IMG/VR virus record: IMGVR_UViG_3300042383_001062
Coordinates: 1-28,319 of that record
DNA: 28,319 nt
Strand: one strand, 5' to 3'
Source: a virus
Part shown: one piece after another, positions 16,876 through 24,343 of the stretch
Layout of the letters: each line of letters opens with the position of its first letter
Position numbering within the stretch: position 1 is the stretch's first letter
Position numbers and translations under genes: made by a program
Notes under the pieces: generated by a model
Told to the model about the DNA's origin: nothing
Databases searched by the model: none
The model's input: only the letters and a program-made list of their open reading frames with translations

Positions 16876-17106
16876 TTATTCCTTTATAAAAAGTGGAGTA
16901 CGTCCATCGATAGTTTTATCTAACCTTAATCCTTCAGTCTTAGTTAACAGAGACTCTAACTGGTCAGAGTGGTGTTTTAAAATTGAAAAACTAAATCTAT
17001 CTGTTCCACGTTGATCTGGAGTTTGGTATTGTATAGAATAATATACAAATTCTTCATTGTTATCTAATTGGTCTTTAAATACTTCTCTTAATTCTTCAAT
17101 GTTCAT
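16876..17106 (-). CDS. Small hypothetical protein downstream of nrdA (76 aa)
   Basis: Not recognised. It begins MNIEELREVFKDQLDNNEEF and continues with YYSIQYQTPDQRGTDRFSFS and SDQLESLLTKTEGLRLDK, a mix of an acidic helix and strands. AAGGA precedes the ATG. It follows the nrdA stop by 11 nt and is followed by the 62-aa gene after 3 nt. There are no transmembrane, cysteine-rich or catalytic features. It is probably cytoplasmic and expressed with nrdA. Confidence 0.65.
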   Translation of the reverse strand: MNIEELREVFKDQLDNNEEFVYYSIQYQTPDQRGTDRFSFSILKHHSDQLESLLTKTEGLRLDKTIDGRTPLFIKE

Positions 17107-17117
17107 TTTTATATTCC

Positions 17118-19439
17118 TTAAAGCTTACAAGATTCGCAATCACTTTCATCATCTTCATCGATGCCACTTGGTAATTCAACATCATCTTCTGATTTTGAAC
17201 CTTGTTTGGATATTAATGAATAATAGAATGTTTTCAAACCAAATTTATGTGCTAACATTAAGTTTTTAGCAATCAATGTAGTTGGTATTTTTCTATCAGG
17301 AAAATGTGCTGGATTATAAAATGTATTGGTACTAATACTCTGATCCGTAAATGCTGCTAATACCGCTGCAGTTTTTAAATATCCGATGCAATCAGTTTGT
17401 TCCCACATTAACTGGTATTTGTTCTTCAGTTTATGATATTCTGGAACTACTTGTGTTAATGATGCTGCTTTTGATTCTTTCGTTTGAATTAACTGCATTG
17501 GCATTTCAATACCATTGGTGCTATTAATAACAACTGAACTAGATTCAACTGGTGCAATTGCCATTTGTGTAGCATTGCGAACACCGCTAACTTTCATTCT
17601 TTCACGCAATGGTTCCCAAGGACATTCTGGTGTGAAATCTGTTAATTCATTTACACCATCTGCACGTAGTTCCCATGGGAAGATTCCTTGTCCATATCTG
17701 GTTTTATCGCTATGTAAACACGGACCACGTTCTTCGGCTAGTTCAACACTAGATTCAGTTAAGTAAAATGACTGATGTTCCATCCAGCTTTTAACTTCGG
17801 CTAACATATCAGCTTCGCCATATTTCATACCACGTTTAGCTGCCCAGTACGCCAAGTTGGTGATACCAATACCAATTGGACGAATTTCATCGTTTGACAA
17901 CTTAGATTGTATTGACAAGAAGTCTTGGTAATCTAAAATATTGTTCAAGCTACGATGAAGGATACGGCAAGCTCTACGCATATCTTCTGGGTTTCTAAAT
18001 GCTCCCCAGTTAATAGACCCCAAAGTACATAACGCTATACGTCCGTCTGGATCGTCTAAACGCTTAAATGGCTTAGTAGGGAGCAAAATTTCACAACATA
18101 AATTTGATTGGTATATTGTGTGATGTTCTGGGTCAAATGGACCTTGTTTCATTACATTATCAATGAACACTAAGTAGATTCTACCGGTATCAGTTCTTTC
18201 TTTTAGAATACCACCTTTGAATACTTCTTCAGCACTCATTGTTTTTTTACGTAAGTCTTTACGTTTTTCGTATTTTACGTAGAGTTCTTCAAATTTTGTG
18301 GTATTTTGATAGAATGCTTCATATAAATCTGGTACTTCATTCGGGTCAAAGAAAGTAATGTTTCCTTTATCCTTAAAACGTCTCCAAAAGAATGCTGATA
18401 ATACAACACCATAATCCATATGGCGAACACGAGTTTCTTCAGTTCCTTGATTGTTTTTAAGTACAATCAGGTCATCGAATTGATAATGCCAAATTGGGTA
18501 AAATACTGTTGCCGATGCATTTCTAACACCACCTTGTGAGCAAGAACGTAGATCACCAAACCATTTTTTAAGGAATGGAATGAATCCGGTATGCATAATT
18601 TCACCATTTCTAATAGGTGAACCTAGTGGGCGCAATCTACCAACTTCTAAGCCTATGCCAGCACGTTTACTGGCATATTTGGCCATCATTTCACCAGAAG
18701 CAAAAATGCTGTCAAGATCGTCATCGCTCCGTATAAGGACGCAGCTAGAAAATTGTTTTGTTGGAGTTCCAAGCCCAGCAAGAACAGGAGTAGCAAGAGT
18801 GAATAGACCATCGGACGCAGCATTATAATATTCCTTTATGTATTTCATTCTGGCAGAATTTGGTTCTTCATTATAAAAGACTGTTGCTGCCGCAATCATG
18901 TATCGTACTTGTGGTGTTTCAAATACTTCTTTTGTTGCGCGGTTTCTGATCAGATATTTCTCAATCAACTGTTCAATTGCAGCGTATGAGTATTGCTCGT
19001 CTTTATCATGATCAATGAAAGACTCCATTTTATTCCAATCATCTTCACTATACCAGTCTAATAGTTCTGGTGTATAAAGACCGATTTCTACGTTTTTTAT
19101 TACGATATCATATAAACGTGGTGGGGCATATTGTCCATATACATCTTTGCGTAACATTGACAGTCGTTGTTTACCGGCAACGTATTGGTAGTTTGTATGG
19201 CCTACATCTGGATTCGCTTCAACATCGATAAGATCAACGATTGCACGTAGTGTGATTTCATCAATTTCTTTAGTAGTGATACCATCATAGTAATGAGGTT
19301 GGCTTTTGATTTCAATCATTGATTGACTAACATCTGCGATTCCAGCGCAAACCTTAGCAATTTGTGACTGCCATTTTTCAATGGTTAATGGCTCTTTGCT
19401 GCCATTTCGTTTAATTACTGTAATTTTATTCATATCCAT
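17118..19439 (-). CDS. nrdA: Ribonucleotide reductase class Ia large subunit NrdA
   Basis: Catalytic subunit that reduces ribonucleotides to deoxyribonucleotides. It is 773 aa, typical for the family. The first 100 residues form an ATP-cone (ITVIKRNGSKEPL), the allosteric activity site. Catalytic residues: Cys233 in KQFSSCVL, Asn446, Cys448 (thiyl radical) and Glu450 in SNLCCEI, Cys471 in ALCTLGSIN. The Tyr739/Tyr740 pair of the radical path is in KTFYYSL. The C-terminal CESC (Cys768, Cys771) is the redox-active tail re-reduced by glutaredoxin, matching the glutaredoxin at 13690. GAGGAT lies upstream of the ATG at 19439. Two promoters are possible: a TATAAATA box at 19484 and a sigma70 promoter at 19585-19613 behind a hairpin. 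Confidence 0.96.
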   Translation of the reverse strand: MDMNKITVIKRNGSKEPLTIEKWQSQIAKVCAGIADVSQSMIEIKSQPHYYDGITTKEIDEITLRAIVDLIDVEANPDVGHTNYQYVAGKQRLSMLRKDVYGQYAPPRLYDIVIKNVEIGLYTPELLDWYSEDDWNKMESFIDHDKDEQYSYAAIEQLIEKYLIRNRATKEVFETPQVRYMIAAATVFYNEEPNSARMKYIKEYYNAASDGLFTLATPVLAGLGTPTKQFSSCVLIRSDDDLDSIFASGEMMAKYASKRAGIGLEVGRLRPLGSPIRNGEIMHTGFIPFLKKWFGDLRSCSQGGVRNASATVFYPIWHYQFDDLIVLKNNQGTEETRVRHMDYGVVLSAFFWRRFKDKGNITFFDPNEVPDLYEAFYQNTTKFEELYVKYEKRKDLRKKTMSAEEVFKGGILKERTDTGRIYLVFIDNVMKQGPFDPEHHTIYQSNLCCEILLPTKPFKRLDDPDGRIALCTLGSINWGAFRNPEDMRRACRILHRSLNNILDYQDFLSIQSKLSNDEIRPIGIGITNLAYWAAKRGMKYGEADMLAEVKSWMEHQSFYLTESSVELAEERGPCLHSDKTRYGQGIFPWELRADGVNELTDFTPECPWEPLRERMKVSGVRNATQMAIAPVESSSVVINSTNGIEMPMQLIQTKESKAASLTQVVPEYHKLKNKYQLMWEQTDCIGYLKTAAVLAAFTDQSISTNTFYNPAHFPDRKIPTTLIAKNLMLAHKFGLKTFYYSLISKQGSKSEDDVELPSGIDEDDESDCESCKL

Positions 19440-19483
19440 ATGCTTGTTATCCTCAATCTTACTACCTAAGTCCGTTTAGGAAG

Positions 19484-19491
19484 TATTTATA
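19484..19491 (-). promoter_or_regulatory. T4-like late promoter box TATAAATA upstream of nrdA
   Basis: The minus strand reads TATAAATACT, a full match to the T4 late consensus, 44 nt before the nrdA ATG. A TTGACA lies 15 bp upstream of TATAAA (19507-19512), so weak host-type recognition is also possible. A small hairpin (CCTAA/TTAGG, 19465-19480) lies in the leader between the box and nrdA. Confidence 0.6.
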
Positions 19492-19510
19492 GCTTGTAGA
19501 GGAGTGTGTC

Positions 19511-19568
19511 AAAAAAAAGGTAAATGATTGATTTAAAACAGTTTTTAAGCTGTTTCAAACCAATCATT
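19511..19568 (-). terminator. Strong hairpin with T8 tract: terminator or attenuator before nrdA
   Basis: On the minus strand 19568-19550 pairs with 19541-19523 as a 19-bp stem around an 8-nt loop (CTTAAAAA), followed after 4 nt by eight T residues (19511-19518). Two of the pairs are G-U wobbles that become mismatches on the plus strand, so the structure is specific to the minus strand. It lies between the tailspike stop and nrdA, about 10 nt downstream of the predicted start of the 19585-19613 promoter. It may end tailspike transcripts, attenuate nrdA transcription, or define a small RNA of about 65-70 nt. Confidence 0.8.
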
Positions 19569-19584
19569 ATCGTTAATATGAAGT

Positions 19585-19613
19585 ATTATACACCAATTAC
19601 GCCAAGGTGTCAA
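19585..19613 (-). promoter_or_regulatory. Perfect sigma70-type promoter upstream of nrdA
   Basis: On the minus strand TTGACA (19608-19613) and TATAAT (19585-19590) are spaced 17 bp apart. TTGG follows the -35 by 2 nt. The element sits just past the tailspike stop codon, and predicted initiation near 19578 places the hairpin at the very 5' end of the RNA. Confidence 0.9.
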
Positions 19614-19620
19614 CACCAGT

Positions 19621-21753
19621 TTAGCTTCTTGCAGTGTATGAATACGTGAACGTGCCGTTATCATCTGATAACGCATTGAAGTATGAAAACACTAATCCGT
19701 ATGGTGTTGACGTTGTTGTGATTTGATTTGTTTGTGACAAGAAGTTGACTTTAAATAAAATTGCAGTGTTAAAGTCTTCATTCCCAACATAATTGTATTC
19801 GTCAACGGTTTGAATGCGTTTATTTGGAATATCAGCAGTAATAGTGATAGTTCCAGAACGTGAGAAATCATTGATTGTACTTACATATGTATAAGCTATT
19901 TCATAAGTGATTACACCAGTTGGTAACAATGTAGAGAATGACACTGGTAGCCTGAACAATTTTGTAACAAATTCATTATTAGTAACAGTCAATGAAGAAC
20001 CATATGCATGATAATCACCATGTCCTGCGAGTTCTGGAATGTACGGGGCATTGTTATTCGGTGATAACAGTAAATCTTTTCTATCACTTATTACATTTGA
20101 AATCATATTTCCACGAGTTCCAATGTAAATTTGTGGATGTAATGGAACAGCAGAACTACCCCCATCATTGCCAACATTTCTCAATACAATAGAATCAATA
20201 TTATTTGAACTGCCTAACCCAATATAAATGGCATTCCACTTTACATTATAAAATTTATAATTGTTTATAGTTGATTGACGAGAACCAAATTGTTGTCCTA
20301 CAGTAGCACCATTTGAATTTAATCCTAACATGAATCCATATTTTACATCTGAAATATAGCCCTTATTAAAATATGAATTAATTATATCATTATCTGAAAA
20401 TATTCCGTAGGTGAATGATGAAATTATTATGTTGTTAAAAATATTATTTTCACATGTTACTAATGCACTATTAGCAGTCATTAATATACCGATACTATTG
20501 TTATCAGATGCTTCTAACCAATTTCCAGTTATTTTGACATTTTCAAATATACTATTACGTACTGAATACAAACCTATACCAGCTTGAGCCCCGTGTTCGG
20601 TTGAAATTGTTAAATTTTTAATGGTGATATTTCTTGGTTGATTAAGGGATGTATTATTCGCTGCATCGCTTGGTGACCCCGGTGATGATTCATCATTGAC
20701 TAGTTGGATTACTGGTCCAGTTGGTACTAGCGATACTGTAAATGATTGATTGGTTTGTGTACTATATGCACCTTGTGATATAGTTAATGAAACGCCTGGA
20801 ATAACACTTACTACTGCAGAGCCACCTTGAATCCCGGTACCAAGAACAGTCGCGCCAATCATACTTAGTTTAGCAGATGCTGTATTTAAAATAACAGTTC
20901 CAACAGTAATAGAACCAATAATTGATACTACTGGATTATAATTAATTATTGTGTTATCAATACCAGAACCAGATAACACAGCATAACTTGGTATATATAA
21001 AGAATCAGAAATATTATATGTTCCAGCTGGAATATCCAATACTACTCGTGAACCAACACCAGTATCATCAGATGCATGAATTGTGTTTAAGTATAGATCA
21101 TCAATTGCATTCTGTAAAGCTTCAGTATCATCAACTATGCCATCACCAACTGTTCCGAAATCTTGTGTATTAACCCTATCATCTAATCGAGATTGTAATG
21201 AGCGTTTTACTGCGTGTGCAATAGTTGGTCCTGTTTCATTACTCAACCCAGTGATGGTAAGTGTGAAACCAGTACCGTTGCCAATTACAGAAGTTGGGAC
21301 TGTGAATATAGTATTCATTAAAATACCAGATCCGTAAAATATCATATCAACTACGGTGACTTCACCATTAACGATAGTCAAATTTACAGTAGGATACGTT
21401 AACGGTGAGGTATTAGTTGAAACTTGGACTAGTTGGACATTTTTGTAAACCCCATTGGTATAACCAGAACCATTTGAAAATGCAAATGATGACACTGCTC
21501 CACTTGCTTTATAAACATATGATAATTGACCAAACAGTGATGCAGGTGCTTCGAAAGCTTCTAAATCTAATTCTGTTAGTAATCGGGTATTACCAACAAC
21601 TGGTGCACCTTCCGAGACTGCACCATTGCCAATAAATAATTGTTGCGTATCAATTGCCCACGCTAATTCCCCACTCGCTAATTGTGGTAAACCGGTCCCG
21701 CTATTTGCTTTTCCACGGCGTTGTTGAATTCTTGAAATCTGGGTTATTGCCAT
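19621..21753 (-). CDS. Tailspike with pectate-lyase-type beta-helix (710 aa)
   Basis: Probable host-recognition or polysaccharide-degrading spike. The N-terminus (ISRIQQRRGKANSG, then LASGELAWAIDTQQLFIGNG, residues 5-44) is the phage head-binding or capping segment seen in Mtd-type and hyaluronidase-like virion proteins. Around residues 195-270 is the opening of a pectate_lyase_3 fold: VNTQDFGTVGDGIVDDTEAL, then VVLDIPAGTYNISDSLYIPS and GSGIDNTII. A long run of Asn-rich beta-helix coils follows (ITIKNLTIS, NSIFENVKITGN, NNIFNNIIISSF) to about residue 560. The last 130 residues form a separate beta-rich C-terminal domain. Catalytic residues cannot be assigned from sequence alone. A CATAAATA box and GAGGA lie upstream. 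Confidence 0.85.
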   Translation of the reverse strand: MAITQISRIQQRRGKANSGTGLPQLASGELAWAIDTQQLFIGNGAVSEGAPVVGNTRLLTELDLEAFEAPASLFGQLSYVYKASGAVSSFAFSNGSGYTNGVYKNVQLVQVSTNTSPLTYPTVNLTIVNGEVTVVDMIFYGSGILMNTIFTVPTSVIGNGTGFTLTITGLSNETGPTIAHAVKRSLQSRLDDRVNTQDFGTVGDGIVDDTEALQNAIDDLYLNTIHASDDTGVGSRVVLDIPAGTYNISDSLYIPSYAVLSGSGIDNTIINYNPVVSIIGSITVGTVILNTASAKLSMIGATVLGTGIQGGSAVVSVIPGVSLTISQGAYSTQTNQSFTVSLVPTGPVIQLVNDESSPGSPSDAANNTSLNQPRNITIKNLTISTEHGAQAGIGLYSVRNSIFENVKITGNWLEASDNNSIGILMTANSALVTCENNIFNNIIISSFTYGIFSDNDIINSYFNKGYISDVKYGFMLGLNSNGATVGQQFGSRQSTINNYKFYNVKWNAIYIGLGSSNNIDSIVLRNVGNDGGSSAVPLHPQIYIGTRGNMISNVISDRKDLLLSPNNNAPYIPELAGHGDYHAYGSSLTVTNNEFVTKLFRLPVSFSTLLPTGVITYEIAYTYVSTINDFSRSGTITITADIPNKRIQTVDEYNYVGNEDFNTAILFKVNFLSQTNQITTTSTPYGLVFSYFNALSDDNGTFTYSYTARS

Positions 21754-21774
21754 AAATAAATCCTCTTATAGTCT

Positions 21775-21782
21775 TATTTATG
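21775..21782 (-). promoter_or_regulatory. T4-like late promoter box CATAAATA
   Basis: The minus strand reads CATAAATA 21 nt upstream of the tailspike ATG, just after the terminator of the 130-aa gene. This arrangement lets the tailspike be transcribed separately. Confidence 0.55.
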
Positions 21783-21796
21783 CAAAACACGATATG

Positions 21797-21820
21797 AAAA
21801 AGCCCTAGTAAAAGGGCTTT
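21797..21820 (-). terminator. Rho-independent terminator after the 130-aa gene
   Basis: AAAGCCCT and AGGGCTTT form an 8-bp stem with a 6-nt loop, 4 nt past the stop codon, followed on the minus strand by TTC. Confidence 0.8.
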
Positions 21821-21824
21821 ATGA

Positions 21825-22217
21825 TTATGCTACTGTGAAAGAAGTTGCTGCAGTTACTAATGTACCGCTGATATCAGTCCCACGTGACCCAGTTGATGTT
21901 GCGGCTTGTCCTGGAACTAATCCTAAGTTTCTGATTCTAGTTCTTAATTCAATTGCGCTACTAATTGATTTATCGATTACAACATAGATTTTACCACTAG
22001 TATCTGCTGGTGTAAAATACGCCAATGGTGCAATTTCATCAACAATTGCTTCGATAACACCATATGTTACTGCATCACCGCCGTAGCTATCTTCTACTTG
22101 TAAATTGATTGCATTACTATCTTTATCTTTTACAGTAATTACATATAAATTACTATTTGGGTTATAAAGAACCCCAACATCGGTTTTAGAACCATTAATT
22201 CTTGTGACTGTTGCCAT
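21825..22217 (-). CDS. Small virion-type protein (130 aa)
   Basis: Probable structural protein without a known role. It begins MATVTRINGSKTDVGVLYNP, continues with strands (NLYVITVKDKDSNAINLQVE, then GKIYVVIDKSIS), a helix ELRTRIRNLG and a Gly/Ser/Thr-rich tail ending TSFTVA. The second half resembles the 135-aa protein at 26724: a helix with an Ile-Ala motif, a Pro turn, a hydrophobic strand, another helix and a Thr-rich end. The ATG has GGAGA 8 nt upstream, a GATAAATA box lies 20 nt upstream, and a terminator directly follows the gene. Independent late-type transcription suits an abundant virion protein; this is inference. Confidence 0.65.
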   Translation of the reverse strand: MATVTRINGSKTDVGVLYNPNSNLYVITVKDKDSNAINLQVEDSYGGDAVTYGVIEAIVDEIAPLAYFTPADTSGKIYVVIDKSISSAIELRTRIRNLGLVPGQAATSTGSRGTDISGTLVTAATSFTVA

Positions 22218-22236
22218 TGTAAATCTCCATTTTCTT

Positions 22237-22244
22237 TATTTATC
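22237..22244 (-). promoter_or_regulatory. T4-like late promoter box GATAAATA
   Basis: GATAAATA on the minus strand overlaps the nuclease stop codon (22240-22242) and lies 20 nt before the ATG of the 130-aa gene. With the terminator at 21797 it makes a single-gene unit. Confidence 0.6.
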
Positions 22245-22956
22245 TGTTTTCCTTGTAGAATTGTTCAACACGATCCCACCATTTTCCTGTCCAAAAGTCA
22301 AATTTATCAGGTGTTAAAATAAACTCTTGATATGAAGGAATTCCAGCATCTGGACCAATATCTGATGGTTTGATACACATCAACACCACCCCTTTTCTTA
22401 TATTGGTTCCATGCAATTCGTTATGCGCTAATGCATATGCGGTTAATTGCAGATAATAGTCTTCAATCCATTCTTCTTTTTTTGGTTTATTTGATTGCTT
22501 ATAGTCTAAAATGCTTTCCTCGTTTAGATGAAGTCCGCAGCCATCGGCAGTCCCTGCATAAAGACCAGGGTAATACAAAGGGACTTCTACACCCCATACT
22601 TCATTAACATTTGAAAGCCCATTATCAATGATACATTGGGCCATTGTATGACTTTGCTGACTAAAAGGATTTGATCCAGGTTGATTAATGTATCCTTGAA
22701 CGATATAATCTTCAAGAAATTTATGCATTCTGGTACCACGGCCAGCTGCTTCAGTTGTGATTTGTTTTGCTTGTTCAGTTCCCACTCGTTTCTTCCAATT
22801 ATTAATTGCTTGAATTTTTTCAAGTGATTTGGTTTTATCTAAAATAGTGGTAACTGACGGAAGTTTAGAACCATCAGGGCAAGCATAAACTCGTTTGCCC
22901 TGATCTACTTCTCGTTTGATTTCTGCGTAATTGTAATGTTCGTTTAATAATGTCAT
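22240..22956 (-). CDS. PD-(D/E)XK exonuclease, RecB/MGME1-like (238 aa)
   Basis: Predicted metal-dependent DNA exonuclease for phage DNA processing or recombination. Motifs in order: SVTTIL (34-39); RGTRMHKFLEDY with His78 and Glu82; YAGTADG with Asp138; ILDYKQS with Asp151 and Lys153 (the D-x-K core); and QLTAYALAHNE with Gln170 and Tyr174. This order matches RecB-family and mitochondrial MGME1-type nucleases, and the length is typical of phage members. The start is unusual: the -10 box of a perfect sigma70 promoter lies 5 nt upstream of the ATG, and no ribosome-binding site is present, so the transcript may be leaderless. A downstream start would cut into the N-terminal domain but not the catalytic motifs. 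Confidence 0.88.
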   Translation of the reverse strand: MTLLNEHYNYAEIKREVDQGKRVYACPDGSKLPSVTTILDKTKSLEKIQAINNWKKRVGTEQAKQITTEAAGRGTRMHKFLEDYIVQGYINQPGSNPFSQQSHTMAQCIIDNGLSNVNEVWGVEVPLYYPGLYAGTADGCGLHLNEESILDYKQSNKPKKEEWIEDYYLQLTAYALAHNELHGTNIRKGVVLMCIKPSDIGPDAGIPSYQEFILTPDKFDFWTGKWWDRVEQFYKENR

Positions 22957-22961
22957 AATTA

Positions 22962-22990
22962 ATTATATAACGAAATTCCAATCTTGTCAA
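22962..22990 (-). promoter_or_regulatory. Perfect sigma70-type promoter abutting the nuclease start codon
   Basis: TTGACA (22985-22990) and TATAAT (22962-22967) are separated by 17 bp on the minus strand; TTGG follows the -35 by 3 nt. The -10 box ends 5 nt before the ATG, putting predicted initiation at or within 1-2 nt of the start codon. Confidence 0.88.
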
Positions 22991-22991
22991 C

Positions 22992-23354
22992 TTATTTTTT
23001 TGATTTCAATGCATGAAGAGCAGCTTTTTCAAGATGTGGGTGTTCAGGATTGACATCTGGTTGCACACCCATTCCCATATCTTGTGGTGTATTGTCTGGC
23101 ATGATTTTTATACCAGTATTTGAAAAGCTATCACGATCATTGTTTACAATACTGTGCAATGGTCCACTTAAATCTTCTGCATCATATCTAGCACCGAAGC
23201 TTTGAACATCTACACTTGGTGCACCGGCAGTGCTCAATGCTTGGTTGATGGCTTGCCATGTTAGTTTGATAGGTTTGCCAGTTTGGTTTGATTGAGCTTG
23301 GAAGGTCCATAAAAGTTTGATTAATGGATCACCAAGCTCAGCGTTTTCAATTAC
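22992..23354 (-). CDS. -1 frame extension of the upstream structural gene, 120 residues
   Basis: An open frame with protein-like sequence directly continues the 23351-24304 gene in its -1 frame. It reads VIENAELGDPLIKLLWTFQA, then TGKPIKLTWQAINQALS, later SVDVQSFGARYDAEDLSGPL and GIKIMPDNTPQD, and ends HALKSKK. No ATG or GTG start exists in the frame before this sequence; the first standard alternative start is a TTG at 23237, which would discard about 39 convincing residues. The best explanation is a -1 ribosomal frameshift at A-AAA-AAG (23354-23360), giving a 437-aa fusion. Alternatives are an ATT start at 23351 or a missing base in the A9 run. From memory, proteins with the LGDPLxKL pattern exist separately in other phages. 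Function unknown. Confidence 0.65.
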   Translation of the reverse strand, partial: VIENAELGDPLIKLLWTFQAQSNQTGKPIKLTWQAINQALSTAGAPSVDVQSFGARYDAEDLSGPLHSIVNNDRDSFSNTGIKIMPDNTPQDMGMGVQPDVNPEHPHLEKAALHALKSKK

Positions 23355-23360
23355 TTTTTT
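23293..23360 (-). other. Probable programmed -1 frameshift signal
   Basis: The zero frame reads TCA AAA AAA AAG TAA, so A-AAA-AAG (23354-23360) is the canonical -1 slippery heptamer, placed right before the stop codon. Thirteen nt further downstream is a 9-bp perfect stem (TGAGCTTGG, 23332-23340, with CCAAGCTCA, 23293-23301). Its loop holds a second 5-bp stem (TCCAT with ATGGA, 23324-23328 and 23306-23310). The stem distance is somewhat longer than the usual 5-9 nt. Confidence 0.6.
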
Positions 23361-24304
23361 TTTGAGCTTAACATCATGCCTAGTTTACGGCTGTATTCAA
23401 TGCTTTCACGTTTCATACGGCCAGCTTCTGAAGCAGGAGGAACTTCTGCACCGGCTTCTGGTGGCAATTCTGCACCGGCTTCTGGTGGCAATTCTGCACC
23501 TGGCATAGCACCACCAACTGGTGGAACTTCGGCACCTGGCATAGCAGGAGCACCTGCGCCCATGGTTTGAGTTTGTTCACCAGATACAATACCTAGACCT
23601 TGTGATAATCCTTCTCTACTAGAAACCAACGCATTATAAAGTGATTCTAATGCATTTTTTACTACTTCGTTAAATTGTTGAGCTACATCACTGCCTTGTT
23701 CTACTCTTATAGAGTCTAATAATTCTAAAAGTTGATCGGCCTTCATTGCTGCGGTATCTTCGATCCAGTTAGTAATTTTACTAACCATATCTTTTGTTGT
23801 TAGGATGTTTTCAGCTTTTTTCTCTTCACCTTCTAACAATACCCAACTTGCCTGTGATTCATTTAAGTCATATCTTAATGCCAATTCTGCTGATAATTCT
23901 TCACGATCAGATTCGCCTAATTGCATTCTTTTAATTGCCTGTTTAATCCAGCTTTCTGGGACTGACATTCTTGCTGCACGATCACGGATTGCTGAAAATA
24001 ATGCTCGTTCACTTACTTGTTTAGTAGGTTGTTCAATTTCTTCTGCAACACCTTCGCGTTCAAAAATTTCTTGATTGATTACATCAAGTAATGCACGAGT
24101 TTTTTGATAAGTTGGACTTTCAAGAATGCTATCATAGCTTTCTGAAAGTTCTAGTTGACTCAATTCAGTACGTAGCTTATTACGCACATCTTCTAATTGT
24201 ACGTCATTAAATTGTTCTAATTTTAATTTATAACCAAATTTTCTAGCCAAACTTTCATTTAACTTTACACTGGTTACTGGTTGTGATAAATCTTGTATCT
24301 GCAT
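23351..24304 (-). CDS. Head-assembly/structural protein of T4-like aquatic phages (317 aa)
   Basis: The start at 24304 has AAGGA upstream and follows a TATAAATA box; a longer reading from a TTG at 24346 would cross that promoter. The N-terminus (IQDLSQPVTSVKLNESLARK) and the segment LEDVRNKLRTELSQLELSES resemble, from memory, a head or prohead-core protein of T4-like cyanophages; this is uncertain. The protein is mostly helical and acidic, with several hydrophobic-x-Glu-Ser/Ala sites that suit prohead-protease cleavage. Residues 230-300 are a Pro/Gly/Ala linker with repeats of GAELPPEA. It ends RKLGMMLSSKKK at a slippery site, and about 120 residues can be added by -1 frameshifting. That pattern would allow two forms sharing one N-terminal part. 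Confidence 0.72.
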   Translation of the reverse strand: MQIQDLSQPVTSVKLNESLARKFGYKLKLEQFNDVQLEDVRNKLRTELSQLELSESYDSILESPTYQKTRALLDVINQEIFEREGVAEEIEQPTKQVSERALFSAIRDRAARMSVPESWIKQAIKRMQLGESDREELSAELALRYDLNESQASWVLLEGEEKKAENILTTKDMVSKITNWIEDTAAMKADQLLELLDSIRVEQGSDVAQQFNEVVKNALESLYNALVSSREGLSQGLGIVSGEQTQTMGAGAPAMPGAEVPPVGGAMPGAELPPEAGAELPPEAGAEVPPASEAGRMKRESIEYSRKLGMMLSSKKK

Positions 24305-24335
24305 GTTAGGTTTCCTTATAACATTATCTATGATG

Positions 24336-24343
24336 TATTTATA
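24336..24343 (-). promoter_or_regulatory. T4-like late promoter box TATAAATA
   Basis: A full TATAAATA match on the minus strand, 31 nt upstream of the 317-aa gene, overlapping the stop codon of the 143-aa gene (24339-24341). The distance leaves a leader of about 25 nt. Confidence 0.65.

Noticed and set aside
19486-19512. TTGACA with TATAAA before nrdA as a third sigma70 promoter
   Set aside because: The spacer is 15 bp and the TTGACA overlaps the T8 tract; the TATAAATA late box explains the -10 part better.
19621-21753. Diversity-generating retroelement, suggested by the Mtd-like N-terminus of the tailspike
   Set aside because: No reverse transcriptase and no template/variable repeat pair were seen in the window, and this N-terminus is common on non-diversified phage proteins.
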